Origin: Nitrospirota bacterium
GTDB taxonomy: Bacteria; Nitrospirota; UBA9217
Direction: 5' to 3'
NCBI GenBank assembly: GCA_029858565.1
Contig: JAOUEV010000010.1
Location: 1-64,000 of the forward strand
Length of the DNA stretch: 64,000 bases
Part shown: positions 25,456 through 33,544 of the stretch, piece after piece
Layout: every line of letters starts with the position of its first letter
How positions within the stretch are numbered: the stretch's first letter is position 1
Translations under genes and position numbers: made by a program
Notes under the pieces: generated by a model
Told to the model about the DNA's origin: nothing
Databases searched by the model: none
Seen by the model: the letters and a program-made list of their open reading frames with translations, nothing else

Positions 25456-26088
25456 TTAAAAATACTTCTCACCGCTCTCAAGGTCCGCTACCTTCACCAC
25501 GATCATCTTTCCGTCCACCTTCCTCTGGACCGGGATCGGGCTGCAGCCCCCGGTGACCTTGCCCACGTCGGTCGAACGGAATCCCATACCGCAGTTGTTG
25601 CAGACCATGGTGTCCCCGTTCTGGCTGTAGCCCAGTTTGGCGTGATAGCAGGCGGCGCAGGCATCCAGGGCGACACGCACCGTTCCATCAGCGGCTTTGA
25701 GCACGAAGAACTTGATCGCCTTTCCCGGGCCGGCATAGGTGTAGTAGTTCGCCGCGCTCCCCTTGAGCGAGTCTTCCGCTATCCTGATCTCGCCGCCCTT
25801 TGCCTGCACCGGCGTGAACGCGCTCTCGGGCGCCGCGCTCCGCTGTGCGTCCAGGCGCATCGCGCCGCCGTTCGTCATCTTTCCGTAGGACGAATAGGCA
25901 AAGATAGCCGCCACCGCGAAGATCACCGCGGCCGCGATGATCGCCGGCGTCCTGCGGGACCCTGACCCGGATCCCAGCACCCGCGCTTTTTTCTCGTTAT
26001 TATCAGCAGCGTTCATCCCGGCCCCGCAGGCCTTGCAAAATTTCGCCTCTGCAGCCGCTTTTGCACCGCACTTCGCACAGTTTTCCAT
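25456..26088 (-). CDS. DUF2318 membrane protein with N-terminal zinc ribbon
   Basis: A 210-residue protein: a double-CxxC zinc ribbon (CAKCGAKAAAEAKFCKACG, about residues 4-22), a linker, one membrane helix (about 48-65) and a C-terminal DUF2318 domain (about 90-200) with CAACYH, CNNCGMGF and GGCSPIP. DUF2318 domains are predicted iron-sulfur or metal-binding modules found with FtsX permeases and P19/FTR1-like iron uptake. The ATG at 26088 has GGAGG eight bases upstream. It lies between a SurA-like protein and the permease in one operon; no ferrous permease is in view. Confidence 0.8.
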   Translation of the reverse strand: MENCAKCGAKAAAEAKFCKACGAGMNAADNNEKKARVLGSGSGSRRTPAIIAAAVIFAVAAIFAYSSYGKMTNGGAMRLDAQRSAAPESAFTPVQAKGGEIRIAEDSLKGSAANYYTYAGPGKAIKFFVLKAADGTVRVALDACAACYHAKLGYSQNGDTMVCNNCGMGFRSTDVGKVTGGCSPIPVQRKVDGKMIVVKVADLESGEKYF

Positions 26089-26109
26089 CCCCACATCCTC
26101 CTCTGTTCC

Positions 26110-26991
26110 CTATAATGCTGAAATAGTGCCATTCTGGTATCTGAATGATTGAGCGATCTTTTCTCCCCGCATGACATCGACCTGGATGTGGCAGCCGAAG
26201 TCCGAGGCCCGCAGTTCCACAGGGCCGTCGCCGTTCCGGGCCTGCCAATAAGCGCGCACGGCCTTCTGCGCTTCCTGCATCTGGACGGTCATCCCGCCTT
26301 CCCCGCCTTTTCCTCCGGTGTTGCAGCATCCGCACCCGGACGCAGGAGCCTGCTCGGCGAGCGCAATGCGCACAGATGCACGGGAGATCTCCGTACCCAG
26401 CCACTGGTTCACGCGGCCGTCCAGGATCGTCGGATCGGCCGTTCCTGCGGCAAGCCGCTCGCTGATGAACTTACGGATCCCGATCTTGCGCTCCAGTGCG
26501 TTTCGAAATGCGGTACGGGAGCCATATTGTGCCGAGATGAGATCATCGAATCCGTCCGGCGATCCGACCGCGGATCTCGCGCGGTCATAGGCCGCTTCGA
26601 TCTCGGCGCCCGAAACAGAGATCCCCGCCCTCTTCGCAGCCTGCCAGGCGATCCGCTCGTTGATCAGATCGGACAGCGCGGCATAGCGCATGCGGATCCG
26701 CTTCTCCGAGGGCATCGCGGTTCCTGATGCATTGACGCTCATGAACCCGTCAACCTCGGCAAGCATGATCCGCTCTCCGTTCACCACTGCTGCGACGCCT
26801 TCCGGAAGAATGTACTTGTAGTAGCCCACGGCAGCGGCCAGCAGGACCGCGGGAAGGAGGAACAGCGCGTAGCGGTAGGCTTTGCGGCTTTTGTTCATGC
26901 TTTCCGGTGAGGACACAGCCAGGGTCTTTCCGCAGGAAGCACAGAATAGAGCGTCGTTATCATTGTCCTGGGAACAGTTCCGGCAATGCAT
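26110..26991 (-). CDS. Zinc-ribbon, membrane-anchored SurA-like protein
   Basis: A 293-residue protein. An N-terminal zinc ribbon (CRNCSQDNDNDALFCASCG) is followed by a membrane helix (about 42-61) and a periplasmic SurA/PrsA-like chaperone domain (GVAAVVNGERIMLAEVDGFM, then helices to about 210). The C-terminal region contains a GCGCCNTGG cluster that may bind metal. The start is the ATG at 26991, five bases after GGAGG; the longer frame to 27087 lacks a ribosome site. It shares the ribbon-plus-helix design with the DUF2318 protein downstream. I infer a periplasmic folding or metal-delivery role in the same system. Confidence 0.65.
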   Translation of the reverse strand: MHCRNCSQDNDNDALFCASCGKTLAVSSPESMNKSRKAYRYALFLLPAVLLAAAVGYYKYILPEGVAAVVNGERIMLAEVDGFMSVNASGTAMPSEKRIRMRYAALSDLINERIAWQAAKRAGISVSGAEIEAAYDRARSAVGSPDGFDDLISAQYGSRTAFRNALERKIGIRKFISERLAAGTADPTILDGRVNQWLGTEISRASVRIALAEQAPASGCGCCNTGGKGGEGGMTVQMQEAQKAVRAYWQARNGDGPVELRASDFGCHIQVDVMRGEKIAQSFRYQNGTISAL

Positions 26992-27360
26992 AGCCGCCTC
27001 CATGGTTATCCGTTGATTATTGACCGGCTCTTTTTGGATCAGCAAGATCAGGCAACAGGTCCGCGCATAATGCCCCTGGTTCGACACGGGATAACGGTAA
27101 TTTATTTAGCAAATCTGTTGCCAGCAGAGGAAGTAACTATAAATCAGCTAGATAGGAGGAGCAAGTCTGGTAGGATTTAGTGGTGACTGTCGCATATGCT
27201 ACAGTCTGGTCATGAGAAACAGCAGTTCCGACGTTCTTACCCATACCGTTCGAAGTCATGAGTACCGTTCTGAAGAACGCAGGTCAGAGGGGAACTGGGT
27301 GCGAGCAGCGCTCCGGCTTTCCGGACGCGCTTCATGGCATGGTGAACCAGTGCATGGGCT

Positions 27361-27681
27361 CTAGCGCGTGGAGATCTCGACCTGCTTGCCGCATGCCCGC
27401 ATCTTTTCGATGATGTCCCTGGTCGGCGGCAGATTTTCGCAGATCACCGGCGACTTCATTCCGTCAAACATCACGACTTTCTGAAACTCATAGCATTCCA
27501 GGATGTCAATGCACTCACGGTCCTTGGCAGGCCCGAAGGACAGGTTGCACAGCTCCCCGTCCTTGAAAAAGAACCTGACAAGGTTCTCGCTCTTACCGGC
27601 GATCTCCACGAACATCGCTCCGGTCTTCTTGCTCTGGTGATATTCCTCAAGCACATCTGCAAAAAGTCTCATCGCGGCCAT
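27361..27681 (-). CDS. Small DUF4388-like protein of unknown function
   Basis: A 106-residue soluble protein starting MAAMRLFADVLEEYHQSKKT, with a strand-rich core (GAMFVEIAGKSENLVRFFFK, DGELCNLSFGP) resembling the first half of DUF4388/PatA-type domains found elsewhere in this window. GGGGAGG precedes the ATG at 27681. It stands alone. The 360 bases upstream of the SurA-like start and before this gene (27000-27360), and the 420 bases after its start (27682-28108), show no feature I can support. Confidence 0.5.
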   Translation of the reverse strand: MAAMRLFADVLEEYHQSKKTGAMFVEIAGKSENLVRFFFKDGELCNLSFGPAKDRECIDILECYEFQKVVMFDGMKSPVICENLPPTRDIIEKMRACGKQVEISTR

Positions 27682-28108
27682 GGTTCCTCCCCTGAAACCT
27701 GGATTAGTGATGCTCTGCGTTCTTACGGGACTTTGTAAACACTCCAGCGGCTGCACTGCCTGCGTACTTGATCAATAAGAAAGGAGATCTGAAAAGAAAT
27801 ACAGAAAGAGGTATGGCAGGAATCGCGTCAAGGGAATGGTTCGCAACAAAGGACGCGGATATCCTTGTTACCGCGTGTCCGGACCGTGATCGCGCGGTCC
27901 CGGTCATGATCTTGCTTGCTCCCATGGGCCTCCTCGGAATCGAGTGCAGGGTTCTTCCCGCGTGATCCTGACTGCCGCATCTGGTGCACGGTTATTATAT
28001 AGAAGACCGCTCGGAAAAGGCAAGCCTTATCTCGTGAAAAAACTCTCCGCCCGGGCTGTCAGCACGGCCGCTCCTCGCTGGTCGACCCTGGCAGTCAGAG
28101 ACCGATCG

Positions 28109-28279
28109 TCACCAGCAGATCACCCTGTCATGGGCAAACACCTCGGCGACCAGGCTGTCATAGGAAATGCCGCCCTTTGTAAGATCTATCGTCGTCACCT
28201 GGTTCCCGGGCTTCTGGAGGTCGATGATCTTCTTTGTTGACGCATCAGGAGCGGATTTGAGAATATGCAGGACCTTCAT
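28109..28279 (-). CDS. DsrH/TusB-like small protein
   Basis: A 56-residue protein (MKVLHILKSAPDASTKKIID, ending HDRVICW) with the short alternating strand-helix pattern of DsrH/TusB proteins and a C-terminal aromatic ending typical of them. GGAGACATTG precedes the ATG. It is the last gene of an operon with two DsrE-like genes, a YeeE permease and tusA, which supports a sulfur-relay role. A short length makes the family call tentative; one Cys (ICW) is present. Confidence 0.55.
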   Translation of the reverse strand: MKVLHILKSAPDASTKKIIDLQKPGNQVTTIDLTKGGISYDSLVAEVFAHDRVICW

Positions 28280-28295
28280 CAATGTCTCCTCGTGC

Positions 28296-28574
28296 TCAAT
28301 AGGGAACAACGTGATCGAATTCCAGGAGCTTCGCGGCCATCTCCTCGATCGACAGCACCGGTAATCCGTTCTCGGGATTGTTCGAATAGACCTTGAGATC
28401 AAGGTCCGCCACCAGTTCCAGAGGCTTCGCGACCTCCGGATCGCTCTTATCAAGCATCCGGTCCAGCACGAAGACCTCGATCGTATCGTCCGCCAACGTC
28501 AGGCCGCCCGCCACGCGCAGCGCTTCTCCCTGCCGGTCCCGTACGATCACCGCAATGCGTTTTGCATCTCCCAT
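28296..28574 (-). CDS. DsrE-related small protein
   Basis: A 92-residue alpha-beta protein (KRIAVIVRDRQGEALRVAGG, then TIEVFVLDRML) with the fold pattern of DsrE/F family sulfur-transfer proteins but without any Cys, so it cannot carry a persulfide itself. It may be a structural subunit of a heteromer. AAGGAG precedes the ATG; 16 bases separate its stop from the next gene. Confidence 0.55.
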   Translation of the reverse strand: MGDAKRIAVIVRDRQGEALRVAGGLTLADDTIEVFVLDRMLDKSDPEVAKPLELVADLDLKVYSNNPENGLPVLSIEEMAAKLLEFDHVVPY

Positions 28575-28600
28575 AACTTGCTCCTTAGAACGCCTCCGGA

Positions 28601-28906
28601 TCAGAACACCAGCACCCGGTCGCTGTCATGCAACATCCCCGCGTTGTTGTTCTGGCTGCCATAGATGATCCCCTCGGCCTTGTCGTGCAAGCCGGCGCAT
28701 TCGCAGCTGTATTCGCACACCGAGATCTCCACACCGTCCAGCTTGAGCAGCTCCAGGAAACCGGGGTCCCGCGTGAACCGCACACCCTCGTCGGTCATAA
28801 AAATAGTGACGCCGTGTCCGGCCCTGCTGGCCGCCCTGGTCACGCCGGCGATGTGCTCAAAGTTCTCATATTTTGTGATCATGATCCCCAGCATCTTCTC
28901 CGCCAT
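28601..28906 (-). CDS. DsrE/TusD-like sulfur-relay protein
   Basis: A 101-residue DsrE-fold protein (LGIMITKYENFEHIAGVTRA, GVTIFMTDEGVRF) with a Cys cluster SVCEYSCECAG (about residues 62-72) at the position where TusD/DsrE proteins hold the persulfide. GGAAGGAGGGG precedes the ATG. In the same operon as TusA and YeeE, it likely accepts sulfane sulfur from TusA. No dsrAB genes are in the window, so the end use is open. Confidence 0.7.
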   Translation of the reverse strand: MAEKMLGIMITKYENFEHIAGVTRAASRAGHGVTIFMTDEGVRFTRDPGFLELLKLDGVEISVCEYSCECAGLHDKAEGIIYGSQNNNAGMLHDSDRVLVF

Positions 28907-29043
28907 GGTTATCCCCTCCTTCCAGGAAAGAACCGGACGCAGCAGCCGCTCGCGTATCCTCGGTATGACGCCTCACCTCATTAATATATTCGCCCATCCC
29001 GGTCAGCATCGCAACATCTGTTTTATTCTCATCAGAATAAAAA

Positions 29044-29069
29044 AAGCCGGGCAGTTTCCTGCCCGGCTT
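29044..29069 (-). terminator. Rho-independent terminator after the YeeE gene
   Basis: An 11-base perfect stem (AAGCCGGGCAG paired with CTGCCCGGCTT) and TTTC loop lie 14 bases after the YeeE stop, followed on the minus strand by a T-run. It would reduce read-through into the DsrE-like genes. Confidence 0.8.
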
Positions 29070-29082
29070 GAAGTTTCCGAAA

Positions 29083-30174
29083 CTAAACGTCCATGTCCTG
29101 CATGGGTTTGATCAGCAGGAAATAGACCATGGTCCAGTTCCCCAATATGATGAAGATGTTCGCCACCCAGCTCGACACAGCCAGGGTCGCCACGCCGGTC
29201 AGGCTGTGACCGATGTTGCAGCCGCCGCCGATCTGCGCGCCGACTCCCATGACGAATCCGCCAAGAAGGACCTTCAGGAGCTCATCCGCCGGAGGAACCT
29301 TCAGCTTCACTTCCTGAAGAAGCTTTCCGCTGATATAGGCGCCGAACGGAACTGCCAGAACATACAGCGAGCTCCAGGAGAACGTTATGCCCAGGAGCGA
29401 CATGGACTCCGTGGCCGGCGCCTTGGAATCGCCGAAGAACACGGCAAGGAAGAACTCGCGCACCGGGCCGGTGAAGGAAAGGCCGCGCGCCCGGCCGCCG
29501 TAATACGCAGACGCCCAGAAGGCCAGCACGGCGACGATGCCGATCAGCAGGCCGGCGAGGGACCAGGAATAGCCCTTTTTTGCCTTGGTGAAGGGCTTGC
29601 CCTGGAATACGAAGTAGAGCAGCACCGCGCAGATGATCGCGATCACGATCCACTTGTTCACTCCGATGACGTTGTACAGCGTGGGCACCGTGTCCTCGCC
29701 CACCCAGACGACGCGCTCTTCAGCGATCATCCAGTTGTACACCGGCTTCAGGAATCCGAACTTGGTGATGACGATGCCGAAGAAGAAGCCGCAGACCGCG
29801 AGAACATAGGCAAGGTTGCCCTCACCCACGCGGTACAGGATGCCGCTTCCGCAGCCGCCGGCAAGCACGATGCCCATGCCGAAGATATATCCGCCGATAA
29901 TGTTCGCCCAGGGCACAAAGGCCTGACGATAGAGCGGGCCGGCGACCATGGCCCCGGTCCCGTCATTTGACATGAGCCAGCCCATGTCCTCGAACAGGTT
30001 GGCGCCGATGATGGCCACGGCAACAGCGAGCAAATATGCCCGGATCATCGTGTAGTCCTGGAACAGGACCTCCCGATATGCCGAGTTGATGCAGAACCTG
30101 CCCCGCTGAAGCGACCAGCCCATTGCAAGACCGATCAAAAGACCAGAAAGCAAGAACATCGCAGTAGAAACCAT
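29083..30174 (-). CDS. YeeE/YedE (TsuA-like) sulfur-transport permease
   Basis: A 363-residue membrane protein with about ten helices. Two family motifs with the conserved Cys are visible: GMGIVLAGGCGSGILYRVGE (about residues 98-117) and IGGGCNIGHSLTGVA (about 320-334). TsuA/YeeE proteins import thiosulfate or a related sulfur species through a relay of Cys residues and are usually paired with a TusA (TsuB). That partner is encoded directly upstream at 30258. GGAGGGGAGA precedes the ATG. Confidence 0.87.
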   Translation of the reverse strand: MVSTAMFLLSGLLIGLAMGWSLQRGRFCINSAYREVLFQDYTMIRAYLLAVAVAIIGANLFEDMGWLMSNDGTGAMVAGPLYRQAFVPWANIIGGYIFGMGIVLAGGCGSGILYRVGEGNLAYVLAVCGFFFGIVITKFGFLKPVYNWMIAEERVVWVGEDTVPTLYNVIGVNKWIVIAIICAVLLYFVFQGKPFTKAKKGYSWSLAGLLIGIVAVLAFWASAYYGGRARGLSFTGPVREFFLAVFFGDSKAPATESMSLLGITFSWSSLYVLAVPFGAYISGKLLQEVKLKVPPADELLKVLLGGFVMGVGAQIGGGCNIGHSLTGVATLAVSSWVANIFIILGNWTMVYFLLIKPMQDMDV

Positions 30175-30257
30175 TCTCCCCTCCTTGACGGTTTTCCCCT
30201 AAGGTTTTCTACGGATACTGACTTGCGCAGTGCCTGTTGCTCTCAATCCGGATGTTC

Positions 30258-30500
30258 TTACGGCTTCTTGATGAACAGTTCCCATTTGTCGGCAAGCTTC
30301 ACTGATTCGAATCCGAATCCGCTCTTCTCGCAATACCGCGGGATGCTGTCCTCTGCCGATGCCGGCGCGTCGCACAACACCTTCAGGACCTGACCGCTGC
30401 TGAGCTTCTCAACAGCCTTCTTCGTGAGCAGAAGCGGATAGGGGCAGACCCGTCCGAGCGTGTCAAGCGTCTGTGCCGGTGCTTCGTCTTTCAATGCCAT
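30258..30500 (-). CDS. tusA: TusA-family sulfur carrier
   Basis: An 80-residue protein with the TusA signature LDTLGRVCPYPLLLTKKAVE, the Cys of the CPxP motif carrying sulfur as persulfide (about residue 19). The length is typical. It is first in the operon tusA-yeeE-dsrE-like-dsrE-like-dsrH-like. Beside a YeeE permease it is likely the TsuB-type cytosolic acceptor. AAGGAGGG precedes the ATG. Confidence 0.88.
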   Translation of the reverse strand: MALKDEAPAQTLDTLGRVCPYPLLLTKKAVEKLSSGQVLKVLCDAPASAEDSIPRYCEKSGFGFESVKLADKWELFIKKP

Positions 30501-30631
30501 GATGTGTACCCTCCTTGAGATATGATCAGCGTGTGGTATGCAGTCACCGTGACTGTTCGTTCATGGAAGAGGCAGTTCAGGTGTTGCGTAATCGTGAATC
30601 CGATGCGGGTGGTGCTACGTAAGAGTACATT

Positions 30632-30660
30632 ACCTTATCAAAAACGTTGTGCCCTGTCAA
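30632..30660 (-). promoter_or_regulatory. Promoter of the tusA-yeeE operon
   Basis: On the minus strand TTGACA (30660-30655) and TAAGGT (30637-30632) are 17 bases apart. The leader to the tusA ATG would be about 125 bases. Confidence 0.65.
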
Positions 30661-30724
30661 TACTCCCGTGCGGGAACAGCAGGGTTTCGCATATTTATCT
30701 TAGTTATAGGCTTGTGAATTCCGC

Positions 30725-31108
30725 TTATAGGATCGCGAGGACAGTGAGGATGATGACCAGGAGCAGCAGACCGAGGCCGGTGAATGCGGGGATCTTCCGG
30801 CCTGCAAGGGAGCGATCAGCGGAACGATCAAGGAACGGCGCGAGCAGCACTACGCTAAACGCCAGAGCCGGCAGGATGACCGCGCCGACAAAGGTCCAGG
30901 AGCCGGGGAAATACTTGGTCAGCTGATAAAGGAACAGGAAGTACCATTCCGGCCGGGGAGCGTAGGGCGCCGAAAGATCGATCTCCCGCCCCGGGGAAGG
31001 GGGGAACAGGGCCGCGAGCAGCAGGACCGTCTCGATGGTGAACAGCGCCACCACGGCCACTTCAAAGAAGTAATAGGGATAGAAGGTCTTTGGTCTGTTC
31101 TGTTCCAT
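30725..31108 (-). CDS. Stand-alone cytochrome b C-terminal (PetD-like) subunit
   Basis: A 127-residue protein with three membrane helices (about residues 15-37, 68-90, 106-126). After the first comes the APRPEWYFLFLYQL motif of the quinol-oxidation pocket of cytochrome b C-terminal domains (the PEWY loop). Subunit IV/PetD-like proteins work with a heme-bearing cytochrome b6 and a Rieske protein, neither of which is here. The nearest neighbour is a radical SAM enzyme 61 bases upstream on the same strand. It may belong to a bc complex encoded elsewhere. It is not a fragment by length: split b6/IV systems have subunits of about this size. Confidence 0.75.
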   Translation of the reverse strand: MEQNRPKTFYPYYFFEVAVVALFTIETVLLLAALFPPSPGREIDLSAPYAPRPEWYFLFLYQLTKYFPGSWTFVGAVILPALAFSVVLLAPFLDRSADRSLAGRKIPAFTGLGLLLLVIILTVLAIL

Positions 31109-31169
31109 GGCGCGTCCCGGAGCAGGACCATTCTACCGCAGTCCCGCGTCCGGCGCAATGGTGCGGAGA

Positions 31170-32225
31170 TCATGCTTCAGGAAAACACTGCGGGTCCTCG
31201 CCAAGGTAATCGTCAAGCCCCTGTGACCGGGAGTAGGAGAAGGCGATCGCGCGGCATCCCCGGCAGGAGTCCCAGCGGCCGCAGGAGCCGCACCGTCCGG
31301 AATAGCGGTCCTTGTCGCGCAGCGCTTCCGGCACCGGTGACAGGGCCCAGACCTCGCGCAGGGAATCAATGCGCACGTTCCCGAGCGGCACGGGCATGCG
31401 GCGGCAGGGAACGATCGTACCGTCCGCTGAAATGGTTATGCCCGATACGCCGGCTGCGCACCCGCCGCAGAGCGCGTCGGACCGGCGCATCCGCTTTTTC
31501 CCTTTCGCTGTTGTCCGCATATGGGAAGCCACCGGGTCGCCGGTCACGATCTCCAGGTTCCTGATGTCGAAGGAAAAGATATGTTCATAGAGCGCCCGTA
31601 CTTCCGCGGGAGACAGCATCTCCGAGACCAGTTCGCAACCCCGGCCGGCTGGCACCATCCGGGAGAAGCCGACCCGCTGCACGCCCATGTGCGAAGCGAA
31701 CAGGATGACCTTCTTCATGCTCTTCGCGTTCATTCGCGACAGCGTCACATTGAGCGTAACCGGGAGACCGGCGTCCAGCAGACGCTCCGCCCCGTCGGTT
31801 GCCCGGGAAAAGCTTCCTCCGCCCCGGACGTTGTCGTGCACCTCTTCGCATCCCTCGAAGCTGACCTGCACACCCTTGATGCCGGGGCCGGCCAGCTGCC
31901 GGGCCCGCTCCCGATCGACCTGCACGCCGTTGGTGAGCAGGAAAACATCGTAGCCGCGCTTTCTGATCCCGGCAAGGACCTCGGGAAGGTCCTCGCGCAG
32001 CAGCGGTTCGCCTCCGGTGATGTTGAAGCTCGGCGCTATCGACAGCGCATAAGCATCGGACCAGCGGCTGAACATATCGCCGATCTCATCAAGGACCTGT
32101 TCGATCTCCCGCAGGCTCAGCTCGACCGAACCACGGCCGTCCTGGTAACAGTGCCGGCAGGCCAGGTTGCATCGTTCCGTCACATGCCATTGGATCAGAA
32201 AATCGAATTCGTCGTGTATTGCCAT
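31170..32225 (-). CDS. Radical SAM/SPASM-domain enzyme, substrate unknown
   Basis: A 351-residue protein. The radical SAM motif is CNLACRHC (about residues 18-25), with NITGGEPLLRED following. The SPASM-type C-terminus has CGGCAAG, IVPCRRMP and CGSCGRWDSCRGCRAIA (about 310-326), enough Cys for one or two auxiliary clusters. It is related to the heme enzymes AhbC/AhbD/NirJ and to RiPP maturases. No small Cys-rich precursor peptide is visible beside it. It may be co-transcribed with the cytochrome b subunit downstream, hinting at a cofactor or protein maturation role. Confidence 0.8.
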   Translation of the reverse strand: MAIHDEFDFLIQWHVTERCNLACRHCYQDGRGSVELSLREIEQVLDEIGDMFSRWSDAYALSIAPSFNITGGEPLLREDLPEVLAGIRKRGYDVFLLTNGVQVDRERARQLAGPGIKGVQVSFEGCEEVHDNVRGGGSFSRATDGAERLLDAGLPVTLNVTLSRMNAKSMKKVILFASHMGVQRVGFSRMVPAGRGCELVSEMLSPAEVRALYEHIFSFDIRNLEIVTGDPVASHMRTTAKGKKRMRRSDALCGGCAAGVSGITISADGTIVPCRRMPVPLGNVRIDSLREVWALSPVPEALRDKDRYSGRCGSCGRWDSCRGCRAIAFSYSRSQGLDDYLGEDPQCFPEA

Positions 32226-32494
32226 GGGGACCGCCCAGAATATCCGTCCGGTTCAGGACGTTTACCAGAAGCCCGGGAACGGACCAGACCAGGAAGAGGA
32301 TTTTCACGCACAGATGCGCTGCAAGAACAAACATAGCATAGTAAAGACAGGGAAAGGCTGAGGAAGGATTACTTAAAGGATTAAAAGGCTGGTGAACCAA
32401 AGAACGGGTTGGAAACACGGATTCCCTTGCTACATGCTACTTGACCTTGTTACAGGTATATCATGCCCGGCTACTGGCTGCCGGGTACCGGCTC

Positions 32495-33406
32495 CTAGAA
32501 CCCCAGGCTGTTCTGGAACTTCTGCCAGGGCGTCTTGGGCTTGGATTTCTTGAACCAGACGCCCCATGCGAGCGTGATGATCAGAATGATGACAACAGCA
32601 ATGGTGCCGTACTGGACCGCGCGGGAATGCCGGACCTCGCTTCGCCACCAATGGAAACCGGTGTTCGCCATATCCCCGGCCTTGCGGATGGCGTCGGGCG
32701 TCTTCTGGACCAGGCCTTGCACATGGTCCAGCGCCGGCGCAAGCGCGGCGCCGGCAGACATCCTGTCGCGAACACGGTCCAGTCCGTGGCCGCCAAAGGG
32801 AAGGCTCGCCACCGCGGGAACGCCCTCGTCGCCCGACGCCTGGCCGGGAACATTGCCCCGCTGCTTCAGCGAATACCCGCCGGCCTCGTCAGCGCGCGGC
32901 ACGCGGTAGAGCCGCACCTTGCCGCTTATCCCTTTCAGTTCCGCGTAGCCGACCTCTTCGCTCGGCACCTCGGTGCGGGTCATGGACAGGTACACCGACT
33001 CTGAGAAATAGATCTCCCCTGCGCCCGCCTTGCCCTCGATGCGCGAAGCGATGTTCACGGCCTCGCCGTACACATCCCCGCCGTCAATGCGCACCTCGCC
33101 CACATTGACCGCCGCGCGGATGGTAAAGCGGTCCGCGGGATCGAGCGCCGCGTCGGTCTCGGCGATCCGGTCGTGGATCGCCATGGAACAGAGCAGCGCG
33201 TCCGTGGGAGAGCGAAAGGTCAGGAGGTAAGCATCGCCGATGGTCTTGATCACCCTGCCTGAATAGCAGCGCACGAGAGGCCGCACGATCCCGTCGAAGC
33301 GCCTCAGCATTTGAAGGTTCTCTTCGCGCGTCTGGTTCGAGGTCCGGGGGGTGAAGCCGGCAATATCGATGAAAACGATGGCGAGATTTTCTGTTCGCAT
33401 GGGCAT
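32495..33406 (-). CDS. Class III adenylate/guanylate cyclase with C-terminal membrane anchor
   Basis: A 303-residue protein. The catalytic domain (about residues 7-175) shows the two metal-binding Asp in VFIDIAGFT and KTIGDAYLLTF and the GEVRIDGGDVYGEAVNIASR segment typical of class III cyclases. A linker follows, then one membrane helix (about 266-285) near the C-terminus, an inverted tail-anchored layout. The protein has no separate sensor domain. Substrate-specifying residues are not obvious by eye. The nearest gene, a polyferredoxin at 33545, is a separate unit. Confidence 0.82.
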   Translation of the reverse strand: MPMRTENLAIVFIDIAGFTPRTSNQTREENLQMLRRFDGIVRPLVRCYSGRVIKTIGDAYLLTFRSPTDALLCSMAIHDRIAETDAALDPADRFTIRAAVNVGEVRIDGGDVYGEAVNIASRIEGKAGAGEIYFSESVYLSMTRTEVPSEEVGYAELKGISGKVRLYRVPRADEAGGYSLKQRGNVPGQASGDEGVPAVASLPFGGHGLDRVRDRMSAGAALAPALDHVQGLVQKTPDAIRKAGDMANTGFHWWRSEVRHSRAVQYGTIAVVIILIITLAWGVWFKKSKPKTPWQKFQNSLGF

Positions 33407-33544
33407 GTCCGGCAGACTTGCCGGACGAATTGATATACCATCGGCGCCCGGTGCGTGTCAAGACCAATGAAGTGATAAGCAGTAAGGCGAAGAAAAAAAT
33501 ACTGATTGCTTACAGCTCTACAGCTTATCGCTTTAGAGCTGTCT

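Noticed and set aside
24257-25459. Long plus-strand open frame (400 codons)
   Set aside because: It is antisense to the FtsX permease, has no ribosome site, and its composition is typical of the reverse of a GC-rich gene.
27768-27965. 65-codon plus-strand frame with an AGAGGT before an internal ATG
   Set aside because: The ribosome site touches the ATG, the protein has no pattern I recognise and no neighbour supports it.
31108-31170. Possible RiPP precursor next to the SPASM enzyme
   Set aside because: The gap is only 61 bases and no short Cys- or Gly-rich frame is present there or just upstream of the enzyme.
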